A stretch of DNA of 64,000 nucleotides from Escarpia spicata (Eukaryota > Annelida > Polychaeta > Sabellida > Siboglinidae): assembly GCA_963995525.1 (NCBI GenBank), contig OZ023214.1:56752841-56816840 (forward strand), given 5' to 3'. Numbering within the stretch: the stretch's first letter is position 1; every line of letters begins with the position of its first letter. The notes below the pieces were generated by a model that was not told the origin of the DNA, ran no database searches, and saw only the letters and a program-made list of their open reading frames with translations. The position numbers and the translations under genes are program-made. This document shows positions 34,393-44,939 of the stretch, piece after piece.

Positions 34393-35293
34393 TCATGATC
34401 GGTAGCAACCTTTCCAACCATACACATGGCTGTGCCAACTGCCTTGACAGCTGAAGGTACTGGCACACACCCAGCAGGCATAACGAGGCAAAATTTGGAG
34501 GTGACAACGTCGAGTTAGTGGATGAATTGATTGACGGCGCTGATGACAGAGACGAAATTGGTTTGTCGGACTGGTCGATGGCCGTTGGTAGAATGGTTCG
34601 GTGGTCGGATCAGGCTGTCTCTTCGAGTACAACGGTGATGGTGGTCGGTTGACAGACGGTGACTGTGATCGTTTGCCCGTTGCCGCGACATGTGGAGAAG
34701 AAGCAGAAGTAGCGACGGCTGCAGCAATGCGCTCCTTTTCTTGCCACTGAAACAATGACGAGATGAGCTTAATAATGTATTGTCAACTGATATGTATAAG
34801 ATAAATATAATATTAAGTTCTTTGTATCAGGCTTTTGATAATGTTCTAACAAAATGCCATGAATAGCATTTGAACACTATGAGAAATTGAAACTTACTAT
34901 TATCTCTTCAAGTTGTTCTTTACGCCGCCGCTGCTTATCTCGCTTCCTTTGGCAGTAGCCCTGCATCACATGAACGTTCCAACTCCATTTACAGCTGAAG
35001 GTACTGCCACACATGCCACACATGCGGCAGGCATAATGGGGCAAAAGCTTCCGACGCTTCGTCAGAGGTGACGACGTCGGGTTAATGGTTGGATTGGTTG
35101 TCGGAACTGATGACAGAGACGACATTGGTTTGGTCGTCGAACTGGTCGTCGGACTGGTCGTTGAACTGGTCGTTGGCCGTTGGTCCGGGTTGATTGTCGG
35201 GGTCGAGAGGTTGAGTGGGCCCGTAGCCGGAGAAGGTTGCGCATTCGGTAGCAAAATCCCTTGCCGGACGTTATCACTAGTCATGTTGTTCAT
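34393..35293 (-). CDS. Two-exon C2HC zinc-finger protein, right-arm copy (open)
   Basis: Exon 1 runs 35293-34898 (132 codons, donor GTAAGT) and exon 2 runs 34746-34393 (acceptor TTGTTTCAG, phase 0), giving about 250 codons. It starts MNNMTSDNVRQGILLP, then has Thr/Ser/Pro-rich linkers and finger 1 (CGSTFSCKWSWNVHVMQGYC) with a Lys/Arg tail. Exon 2 has a second linker and finger 2 (CASTFSCQGSWHSHVYGWKGC). Compared with the left copy it keeps TGG where the left has TAG, but has lost part of the exon 2 linker through compensating indels. A second ATG overlaps the stop (TCATGA) and opens a frame with CPLCKTHF, perhaps a further finger. Probably nuclear DNA binding; target and role unknown. Confidence 0.6.
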
Positions 35294-35333
35294 CTTCCAA
35301 AATATATATAACCATAAAAAACAGACGCAGGAC

Positions 35334-35444
35334 TTTTATAACAGTTCGACGGAACATAAAGGTGACGTGGGTGTGCCGAAAGATTATGGATTGTAGAGTA
35401 TATTGTTAGTGAATAAGCCAAAAAGTCACGTGGGCGTGCCGAAC
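35334..35444 (-). promoter_or_regulatory. Shared promoter module P1, right arm
   Basis: Mirror of 26513-26623. The CACGTG block is at 35424-35444, the weaker copy near 35359-35382, and TATAAAA at 35340-35334, followed by the ATG at 35293. Confidence 0.65.
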
Positions 35445-35543
35445 AAGCACAGACCTGAGAGTAGAAATTATAGGTACGGACTGTAGAGTGGATGATTTAT
35501 GGTTGGTTTGGTTGCCGGAGCTGGTGACAGATACGAAATAGTA

Positions 35544-36066
35544 CACAAAAATTTACAAACACCTATTTGTTAATACAGGAAGCAGTCGACGTATGCAAGT
35601 AATAAGAGACATTGATAGGCAATAATTTACAAACAGGGCGATAGGAAGGTCATATATCTGTATGGTAACTATGGTAACTGACTTATTTTACTAGTTCTCT
35701 GCCGATTCGTCAGGATTGGACCTATGTTATGGTTGTAAATGTATAGGTTAGGAGAGGCCTACACCTAAACAAATGGTCGACAACCTATGAGACATAAGAA
35801 AAGACACAAAAATTGACAAACACCTATTTGTTAATACAGGAAGCAATCGACGTATGGAAGTAATAAGAGACAATGGTAGGCAAAACTTTACAAACAGGGC
35901 GATAAGAAGGTCGTATATCTGTATGGTAACCAGAAATGACATCATTTGACTTATTTTACTAGTTCTCTGCCGATTCGTCAGGATTGGACCTATTTTATGG
36001 TTGTAAATGTATAGGTTAGGAGAGGCATACACCTAAACAAATGGTCGACAACCTATTAGACATAAG
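35544..36066. repeat. Tandem duplication of 261 bp in the right arm
   Basis: CACAAAAATT ... ACACCTATTTGTTAATACAG begins at 35544 and again at 35805, and both copies run through CGATTCGTCAGGATTGGACC to ATAAGAAAAG. The left arm has one copy (about 26155-26430). The duplication therefore arose after the arms formed. Confidence 0.85.
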
Positions 36067-36189
36067 AAAAGTCACCATTGCGCAGTCGCAATGACCTATT
36101 TAATGACGTCTTTGACCTATTTTTATAGTAAAAAGAGTAAAAAGAAAGAAGAGGCACGATTTTAAGCAGTATCGTTGTTTGGTTAATTG

Positions 36190-36540
36190 ATATGCATCAG
36201 GGGGAGTTATTTGTACTTCTCTTTCAGTTCGTAACCTTTTTACGAAGGAGCGTCAATTTTCATAAATAAGACGCACGAATTTAGACAGGACCCATATTTA
36301 GTTCACGACTTATCAGTCAGGGGTGGTGTTCGTAATTCATGATCTATCCTCCAGGGAGCGCCATTTGACAAAACTAAGAAGCACGAATTTAGGCAGTACT
36401 CATATGTAGTTCAACACTTATCTGGTACTATTTTAGTTCACGATGTACCCGCCAGGTGATGCGGTTTAGTTCGTGATCTATCCGCCAGGCGGCCCATTTG
36501 ATCTTTGACCTTGACCTACATCCGGGTACTTGACCTTGAC
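36190..36540 (-). repeat. Subterminal degenerate repeats, right arm
   Basis: Mirror of 25640-26060 with the same CGCCAGGCGG/GATCTATCCGCC motif recurring. Spacing differs by indels. Confidence 0.55.
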
Positions 36541-36768
36541 CTAGATATGAAGTCGCTCTTGCTCAACGGAAAAACGGATGTTGCCTACGCTGATTAACCT
36601 ACTAGACTACTGGCATTGCCGTCGACTTAGATAGCAAAAGGCAATTTCCCTGACAAGTGTAGATGAGTCGTTCATATCTGCCAATGGAGAATGCCAGTAA
36701 TTAACTGTCTAAGCGGAATAAATGTGGGGGACTTATTTGATGGCGCCCAACGTATATATGGTATAACA

Positions 36769-36835
36769 CGCACATACACACACGCGCACACTCGGCCACA
36801 CACACGCACGCAAGCACGCAAGCACGCACCAGCCA
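36769..36835. repeat. CA/GCAC-rich microsatellite
   Basis: Interrupted CACA, CGCACA and GCACGCAA repeats. Confidence 0.85.
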
Positions 36836-37009
36836 ATCGAAGCTGTATAAGACTACAACAAAGAAACACGCGTTTCTTGTTGCCTGTCGCTGTTTTGTTG
36901 TGGCGGCAACCAAGGCAATAAACCGTGACGTAAAGAAACGTCCGCATCATGCAAAATCACGTAAAATCATGTCATGTTCACGATAATTTTATTTGCACCC
37001 TTAGCCAAT

Positions 37010-37700
37010 AAATTTAACTCTAAACATCGCCTAGCCTAGACTAAGTTGCTAAAAAAAACGATCCCTTGCCAACCAAAAATTATTGATACTATATAGGAGA
37101 AAATAACAAATTTTGCATGTTTGTTGCTACCATACTAAACCAATATTAACATTACGCCATCTGGCGGAATATTACATTCGTAAAAAGGCCCTAATTTATG
37201 AACCATTCATCCTACATCAACGTATGATGTATCTAGAGATTCGAAATGAGGAGTAGCAGCTATTAGAGTATGTATTTTGTGCGTAACATCAACCATATTG
37301 ATGTTATTTGCGAAAAACTTTAAAATCATATTATTCTAATGCTAATTTCCCTCATTATTTTCAGCCATAGCCGATCAATTTGGGACTAAACATCGCCTAA
37401 CCTAGACTGAATTGCAGAAGAAACACCAAGCTCCTTCCGAACAAAATATAAATCATATAATTGATAGTATATGGGAGAAAGTCGACTTATTTTCCTCATT
37501 GGTGTGTATGGTGGGGTATTTTTAAGAAAAAACCGTCCATTACACATCAAGGTGTAATGTCTCTGTGGATTCAAAATAAGGAGTACCAACTGTTGTGTTG
37601 TGTGTAGTTTGTGCGTTAAGGCAGCCATATTGGTGTTGTTTACGAAAACGTTTAAAAATCATGTCATTTTAATTGTGTTTCTCCTTACCAAACATACAAA
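37010..37700. repeat. Imperfect tandem duplication, period about 365 bp
   Basis: CTAAACATCGCCTAGCCTAGACT near 37021 and CTAAACATCGCCTAACCTAGACT near 37386 open two diverged copies. Both continue through ATTGATACTATATAGGAG/ATTGATAGTATATGGGAG, a GATTC(G/A)AAAT(G/A)AGGAGTA block and GTGCGT. No coding frame was seen. Confidence 0.8.
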
Positions 37701-38329
37701 TTATGAATGCAATACGGCTTGATTTTACCCTGCTTATATAATTTATTATGCAAAAGCATGTTTTGCATTTTAAAATAAATACGCAATCAAAATAAAACAA
37801 AGCCAAATCTATTCTCACGTAAAGTAGTGATAAATCACGAAGCAACTTCCACATTCCTTACGGTTGTTTTACCAATGATGACGTACTTTTCCCGCCATAT
37901 CCTAGCAGGATCTAATTCGCCGACTGCAGAAAACATTGTAGATCCTCTCCGTGAGTCAGGTTGCAATGCTAAATATGTCTTCCCTTCCTATGAACATGAA
38001 GCGTAAGCCTCCTTTTGCAAAGTTAATTTCACAGCGCTCAAGAAACGCTTAAAATGTGTTCTCAGTCTGGACGATTATGCACCTGTGAGTCCATCCTTCC
38101 TCACTCATATACGTTCATTCCGACAAAGAATCGGCAGCTCTCCACTCAACCACCTGCGAAAAGGGTAATTGACAACTGAGTTTGTTCGATGAAGAAAAGT
38201 AGTCATATTCTTTAAGAGATATATATATATATATATATCAGTTATAGAAGACTGATTGGTTGGCTGTATGTTTTCAAAGGCTTGATAACGCAGACACGTT
38301 AAAAAAACCAAATGCGCGCTCGCACACGC

Positions 38330-38535
38330 ACGGTAATGAAAACCAGATGTGATGACTAACGCTTCGAATAACTCTTTGTTGTTTGAAAGGGCGTCTCATA
38401 CACTTTAAAAAAGTGTGCACTCACACACACTCGATTATAAAAAGGAGATGTTGAATACTCGTTATGTTGTAATCTCTTTATTGTCTGGAAAAGGCGTCGC
38501 ATACCCTTAAAAAAAACTGTTCACTCAGACACACA
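38330..38535. repeat. Imperfect tandem duplication, period about 102 bp
   Basis: Two copies align through AAACCAGATGTGATG/AAAGGAGATGTTGAA, GGGCGTCTCATAC/AGGCGTCGCATAC, the A-rich run and the CACTCA-CACACA end. The unit contains CGATTATAAAAAGGAGATGT, which also flanks the LINE at 39611-42755. Confidence 0.7.
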
Positions 38536-38539
38536 CACA

Positions 38540-39160
38540 CACGCTAACAATGCGGGGTGCCGTCTCAAGATGACGACCGCGGAACATGGCGGCGAGTCCG
38601 TGGTTGAGAAGTGTGACGAAATAGGCGAATCTGTCATTGTCTAGTGAGCAGATGTAACGTTTGCAGGATGTTACAAGGCTCTGGAAAGGAACGGGATCGG
38701 TGAAGCGGAGATGAAGCAGCTCAATCTGATTCATTTATATCCACTATTGATGTTGTTCAACGTCTTCCGGCTTCTTTATACTACCTTCTCACGGCGTCTA
38801 ATCGGAAACTGTCTGATGGATCACTCGCTAACTTGGCACAAGCAGTCGTATCGGTGTATAATAAAAGTGATGGAATGCAAGGTAGAAGTAAGCGGAATAA
38901 GTTTTATGCTTGGGCAAGTTAGATGGAGATGCGAAGAACCAGTAAATGGTAGACCCCGGCCTAGTCGACACTGCTACAGATTGATGGTATGACACGTCAA
39001 CTCTTGGTTGTCGCATTCAGGAGACACCCGTGTCCGCGCATCGACGGGCCGAATGGCAACATCGATAGACGTGACACTTGTTAACGTCATCGTTCGACAC
39101 TCTAACGCCGCTAAGGACCAGACATCGTTGACATTAATGGCTGGCCTGTTCAGACTAAGC
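38540..39160. other. No gene seen
   Basis: Moderately GC-rich. Short frames exist on both strands without protein-like features. Confidence 0.4.
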
Positions 39161-39480
<320 letters not shown>

Positions 39481-39585
39481 TAATGCATTTGAATAAAAAA
39501 ACAATAGTTGTTATATCATAGTTAAAATGAACTAATAATAATAGTAATTAAGACAATAAATATAGTAGAAGTAGAAACACACAGT

Positions 39586-39610
39586 CGATTATAAAAAGGA
39601 GATGTTGAGT
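39586..39610. repeat. Left target-site duplication of the 39.6-42.8 kb LINE
   Basis: CGATTATAAAAAGGAGATGT plus TGAGT. The right partner at 42756-42779 differs by a one-base indel and a substitution. Another copy lies at 38432, so the target itself was a local repeat. Confidence 0.6.
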
Positions 39611-42600
39611 AATATAATATAATAATAATGTTTTTATTACAGACAAAAGTCCATATGTACATACAATACAAATAAATAAAAAATTAATAAAATCCAAAGG
39701 TAGAGACACACATGAAGTAAATAGATGGTTAATAAAAGATATATATAAAATGTGTATTCAACTTTAAGTATACAATTGGATAGTCCGATATTTAAACATA
39801 GGACGTCTAAAATGTATATCGGTATAAAAATAATTCACAAAAAGTTTATTTTCAGACAATATATATGGATGAACGCATACGTTCATTAAACGATTTAACA
39901 CAGTTTGTAGCAAACAAAATTATAAAACTGTTGTTATAGGCAACAGTAATTCCTTTCAAACACTGTTTTTTTTAATTTACACCAAAGACTTGAGGTGTAC
40001 ATAGTACCACAGTAAGAGATAAGTAGGTAAGTTTTAATGTTAGAGCTGCAACGGCGACATTTTGGTGCTAAGACGTTGGCCTGAGCATATAGGCATCTTT
40101 TCTGTCTGGCAATGTCGTCATCGTCAGTAAGATTATTGTTAATTATATGACCCAGATATGCATTTAATAGTGTGAGGTAACGGACGATTATTGAGAGTGA
40201 CAGGATGAATATTGTCCATGTCCTGAGGTTTGTTGTCAATAACCATACATAAACATTTCGCCATACTTGGCACAACAATATGTTAGTTTTCTCAACTCAG
40301 AAGTACAAGGTGAAAAAATACAAAGAACTTCTGCATGCATCAAATTATTCATTATGGTGCCTGCATAAAGACATCCAATTTGTAATTTGTTAAGATTTAC
40401 ACTTAAGTCATCCATGTACACATTAAAAAGATAGGGAGAAAGGATTCCACATTGTTTGACACCATTTGAAACAGTACAAAATCTAGAAAAGCTCTGACAC
40501 CATTTGACAATGAATTTTTGGGTACTGTACCAGTGATACAGAATGCGCACAATGCAAGCAGGACAACCACGGTCAATTAGTTTAGTGAATAGCTTGCTAT
40601 GGTTCAATTTGTCGAAGGCCTTGGAGGCATCCAACATAGTGACGTACATAGAAGAGCCATTTGCTATGTAGTGTCGAAAAAGTTCTTTAAATAGAAATAT
40701 GAACATCTCAGTTGAGTGATGCTTTTTAAATCCAAACTGGTTGGCAAACGTTGTGAAGAAAATGATAACCCTTGATAATATTAAAGATTCAAATAATTTA
40801 CTAGCAATTGTTGCAAGAGCAATAGGTCTGTAGTTATTGTTGTCAGACAAATCGCCAGCTTTGTTTTTAATTATTGGAGCTATTATTGTGATAATCACAG
40901 CATCAGGCAAAAACCCATGAATTAACAAGCTGCTGAATAGCAGTGACATATAAACATGAAGTTTTCATTAGCATACTTAAAATGTTCATTACTCATACAG
41001 TCATAAGCAGGAGCCAACATTGCTAGGATTTGGCAACTTGGCATTGTTCATTTGTTTGATATCTTTCCAGAAGTTTTTAAAGTCATTACTACTTAATTTT
41101 GACGCAAGTCGTTCGGCTTTAAGGGTTCAGCATTTTTTTTACAGTCTTTTATTATGTTTAAATTGAGCACTTTTAATTTTCATTATGTCTTACAAAGGAC
41201 CATGTCGGGGACTCCCAGCAGACCGCCACATGAGAAAAGACTCTCTAGCAACCTGGTGGGAGTCTCTGCCCATATCATTCCAACCAAGAACGGCATGCTT
41301 CGAAGACATGTTATGCGTCTTAGTAGTTATTACTTCAGAGGCATCCTTGAGTGAAGTAATAATGTCGTTATAAAATTTGCATAGCAGTATCTGATAGGCT
41401 TCATCATTACAATTCGGGTCGGTACATCGTAAACATCATGAGGTACATCAATGGCAGATAAAAGCACACTAGTTTGAGTGTAATAGTTGTGAAGGTCTTG
41501 GTGAGTGGCAGCCCCCCACATAGGACAAGGCTGTCGACTTTGCTCCTGAGTGGATGCTTCAGAAGTAGGTAATAAGTTGACAGATATGGTAAAGCATAAA
41601 GTTAGGTAGTCAGACGAGACACAATCATAATTAACTACCACATCAGAGATTGATGAGTGACTGGAGTGAGTGCTGACCACATGGTCCAGCCAGCTTCTTG
41701 AGCCATGATGAGCATCACTGACATAAGTAAAAGCACCGGAAGGGAGACACTTTATGTCACTTGGAATGAGGTGACATTCATTAATAAAAGCATTGAGAAG
41801 TAACGAAAACAGACTGGGCGTGTTAATTTCCGCATTAAAATCCCCAATGATGAATATGTCAGCTGTTTCAAATGAATCGCTTATAGCCTGTATCTTGCCT
41901 AAAAAAGCTTGATATTCATCGGAATTATCATCACTCTGATACGGTAAATATACGTTAAGAATCAGAATAGTGGCATTAGACGTGATGATTTTCAGACCAA
42001 GGAGTCTTTTTTCATCGTCATAAATTATAGGTTCAATAAATGGGTCGAGTGAACGTCTCCATAAAAAGCAAAGCCCGCCATGAGGGCGTCCACTCAAACC
42101 ATCAAAAAAATCAATAGAACTAATACCTCTGGCATTGAAATCAGGGTGAACAGAATTGAGATAGGAAAGGCAATATTTGGAGAGCCATTGTTCTTGCACT
42201 GCAAGATTATCACAGGATTTTAAAATGTTAAGCACGTCGTAAGCACTGTTCCGTATGCTTCTGGCAATAAATGAAGCAATACGGAGTTGACAGTTTACAG
42301 GTGAGTCGAATCTGTTGTTGTGTGCTTCCGAAACTAGGCGGAAAGTACCGTCCAATCTTTGTTCCAGCAGGCCAGAGATTGGCATCATAGAGTAAGTTCG
42401 GTTTAGCAGTGTCCACACAAAGTTTGAAGGAAGAATAAAAGTCATGTTTAGTTGGTAAGCGTTCACGTGAGCATTTCATGTTCAAAGTAGTTGCCACATA
42501 AGTAGACATTTCGGCACAAGTTGTATATGCGTGAAATCCTGTTAAGGAGTATTCAGCAGATATAACCGTCAAGATGTAATCTCATTGTTGTGTAGAAAGT

Positions 42601-42755
42601 ATTCTCCTTTGTGGAATGAAGAGTTAGGCTAGTGTTTCATTATTAAATATTTGTGATGTGTCAGCAAAAATATTAAAATGTGTTGTGTCAGAAAAAGTTG
42701 TGTCTGAAAGGAAAAAAAGATTTGTCATTACCAACCGTTACTGTAATTTCTTTCA
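39611..42755 (-). pseudogene. Non-LTR retrotransposon with APE endonuclease and dead reverse transcriptase
   Basis: Minus strand. From about 42572 the endonuclease region reads VQEQWLS, GLSGRPHGGLCFLWRRSL, IIGDFNAEINTPS, SWLDHVV and SSDYLTL, where the usual final catalytic His (SDH) is Tyr. Linker pieces follow near 41.05 kb (FWKDIKQMNNAK). The polymerase (40949-40278) reads NYRPIALA, LDASKAFDKLNH with its Asp, GVKQCGILSPYLFNVYMDDL, then LMHAEVLC where LMYADDLC is expected, so motif C is destroyed. The C-terminus reads YLGHIINNNL and RQKRCLYAQANVL. The 3' end at 39611 is AT-rich and the flanks are duplicated. The family resembles a LINE group common in molluscs and fish; the exact clade is not assigned. 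Confidence 0.8.
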
Positions 42756-42779
42756 CGATTATAAAAAAGGATGTTGAGT
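42756..42779. repeat. Right target-site duplication of the LINE
   Basis: CGATTATAAAAAAGGATGTT plus GAGT, partner of 39586-39610. Confidence 0.55.
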
Positions 42780-43260
42780 GCATTTATACAAGTATTTTAA
42801 AAACTCAATTTTGATTCATAAGCATTTTTTCCTAATTATATGTTTCAGTGTTTGGCAAGATGTCCACTGGTGGTGGTTCTATCAGGTGATGAAGAAACTT
42901 CTGAAATACTTTCACGGGCCACCACCACCCCCGCCACTTCCACCTATATAATGGTAGATTCTCCACACGGACGAGCCGGATTCCGGTTATGAATCCGATG
43001 AAGATTAAATTGTGACAAATAACAAATATGGTGTTGTGTTCGTTTTATTCATAGATCATATACCAGGTAACCTCCCTTACACGCACACGCACGCACGCAC
43101 GCACTAACGTTCCCAACACTCGCAAGGGGATGGGCGATAATTAAGGGATATGACCTCATCGGATTAAGTAAGTAAATAACCCCCAGGGGGTACTCATAAC
43201 CGGAAGTGAGTCAGCATCTTATGTCCCTCATTTTCATGCATCCTCATTTGCTCCTCGAAA
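42780..43260. other. No gene supported; possible C-terminal tail frame
   Basis: A plus-strand frame ends LHTDEPDSGYESDED at about 43008. It looks like an acidic protein tail, but it is cut by TAG 15 codons upstream and no exon boundary is clear. GCAC repeats lie at 43080-43105. Confidence 0.3.
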
Positions 43261-43261
43261 T

Positions 43262-44153
43262 CCTCTCCTTAACTACTGTTAGCTTTTAAACTCCGGGCAT
43301 TGAAGTATATCATATTCAGTTTGTTTGTCTGTTTTACCAGCAATGCGAAAGTTGATTGAAAATTGTGCTGGGGTGTAATATTTACATCGAGTGGGTAAAT
43401 CGTTATACAACAAACAATCAGTATCAATATCGCGTTAGCAACAGTATTCAATATAATCATACAGTGTATCATACATAGGCATTAATCCGACATTTTGTTG
43501 TGGAGTTGACGTCATGGTTAAGTGATCACAACAACGTTTGTCAAGATAGTCAGCAAGTACTTGGTTGTCTAACCACAGTTTGCGACATCATGCCCCTCTC
43601 TTACCACCAGTTTGTCAAATGACAAATACAAGAAGGGTTGCCCTCTTCCTTCGCCTTCATCATTTTGGTAGCAGTTCTTTCCGTCTCGCCATGACCCTCT
43701 GCGAATAGTCCTCGTTGACGTAGATGCCACGAGGCCGTTTCTTCTTCGCCACCTGCAGTACCAGCTCGCGGTCCTTGAACAACTCGAACTTGACCAATAT
43801 GGTCCGGGCTCTCGTCCCCCTGCCGCCAGTTCGGTGTGCGCGCTCGATGTTGATGGCGCGTGTTTTCCTTCGACTGTTTCTCTTTGATCTCCTCGACTTG
43901 GATTTGCGTGTACTGAAGGCTGACTCGGAGTTCTGTCAGAGCCGTGGATGTCTCACGCATAAAACAGTCCACCCTCCTGTTGATTTCAGCTACCGCGCTT
44001 TGCAAGCACGCCTAGTACGCATCCTGTTGTACTTTCAGGAGCTTCTCGACGAGCGCACTGCAGGTCTGGCTTTCGTCCGCGTCGGCGCTTACTTCTACGT
44101 GGATTTCAGCAGCAGGGGCCCGCCCCGGTCTTGGGCAGCTTAGCCTTAGACAT
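43262..44153 (-). pseudogene. L1-like LINE: ORF1 and start of ORF2
   Basis: The ORF1 start is the ATG at 44153 (MSKAKLPKTGAG). After a frameshift comes a coiled-coil-like region (AEINRRVDCFMRETSTALTE, then QIQVEEIKEKQSKEN). A second frameshift leads to INIERAHRTGGRG, RTILVKFELFKDRELVL, GIYVNEDYS and RRKELLPK, the RRM and C-terminal blocks of L1-type ORF1 proteins. A TAG near 44007 and the frameshifts inactivate it. About 110 bases after ORF1, a frame reaches LNMIYFNARSL, the first endonuclease block of ORF2, and stops near 43271. The rest of ORF2 is absent. Confidence 0.7.
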
Positions 44154-44159
44154 TACGGT

Positions 44160-44640
44160 TTGGTTGACACCCAACGAGTGTCACTCGCTTAGCCAGAAAC
44201 AATGGCTTAATGTTAACGCATATCAGCTGCTATAGTTCATCGTCAATATGTCCAGGTGAACCCCATGATTCCGTGTCAGCGAAGGTGAAATTTCCCGCGC
44301 CGTACTGTCCAGATGGGTGATATTCCAGGTACAACTGTACAATATAGTAAATATACAATTCCTTCACAGATATGAAGATTCACTTACTCGCCTGCGCAAA
44401 GATCAATCCTGATATTCATCGCACGCATACAACCGAATAAAAACACAATATATTTGTTGCGGAGCTTGTAACACACGTCTGATCAATTTTAATGCAATAA
44501 AATTCAGCCATACTATACCTTCACAAAATGATAGTTGTTGTACTGGATATTTGTATAAGGCGGGTGCACAAGGATAGTGAAAATGAGTTTTCTCTGGAAA
44601 ATAGGATCGCGGTGGTTGCACGAGAGAGTTCTACAGTCAT
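44160..44640. other. No gene seen
   Basis: Perhaps the 5' UTR of the L1-like copy on the minus strand; nothing firm. Confidence 0.4.
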
Positions 44641-44884
44641 ACCATGCTGGCTACTTGTGCACGAGTTCCAACAGATCATCTTCACGTTCGTCCGAGCGCA
44701 CCGAAAGAGGACATTCTAGCTATGGTCGACACACTGAAGCTGCTCGCAGCTCTGTTATTTTCTCTCGATCACCAGAATTATGTCCGGTGCATTCCCATCT
44801 TCATTCAAGACCTCGGTGTGTTTCTTCCGAACATGCAAGGTGAGAGAGACGAGGGTCAGTGGGCGATAAACAAGAGCAGTTGAC
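44640..44884 (+). pseudogene. Fragment of a multicopy element-associated gene
   Basis: The plus strand reads IFTFVRAHRKRTF in one frame and DTLKLLAALLFSLDHQNYVR in another. These are adjacent blocks (FVRAHRxxxF, then FxLDHxNYxRW) of a large family seen in many copies in invertebrate genomes and usually annotated only as uncharacterised. A single frameshift near 44715 separates them here. Downstream family blocks are missing. Confidence 0.5.
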
Positions 44885-44939
44885 GGTTCTGTACCATACC
44901 GATTGGCCAAGATCATGAGCATGCCAACACAAGGTCAAA

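Larger units (their letters stand above)
25565..36632. mobile_element. Large composite inverted element carrying zinc-finger genes
   Basis: The left end (TAGTAGTCTAGTAGGTTAAT, then CAGCGTAGGCAACATCCG, 25577-25615) is mirrored at the right end (36575-36625). The mirror continues inward through subterminal repeats, promoters and a two-exon finger gene, to about 27.7 kb on the left and 34.3 kb on the right. Further blocks are mirrored in a different order: 28755-29345 with 33500-34080, and 28200-28740 with 31000-31500. The segment 31.53-33.49 kb is unpaired and holds a second gene type. Arms are similar but clearly diverged by indels and stops. No transposase, integrase, recombinase or polymerase was recognised. 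It could be a large DNA transposon, a virus-derived element, or two elements fused head to head. Confidence 0.7.

Noticed and set aside
25565..36632. Helitron, because of the RPA-like ribbon
   Set aside because: Helitrons lack long inverted ends and would carry a Rep-helicase; neither expectation is met.
25565..36632. Assembly artefact (false inverted duplication)
   Set aside because: The arms differ by many substitutions, indels, a 261-bp duplication and block order, so they are real diverged copies rather than a duplicated contig, though local misjoins cannot be excluded.
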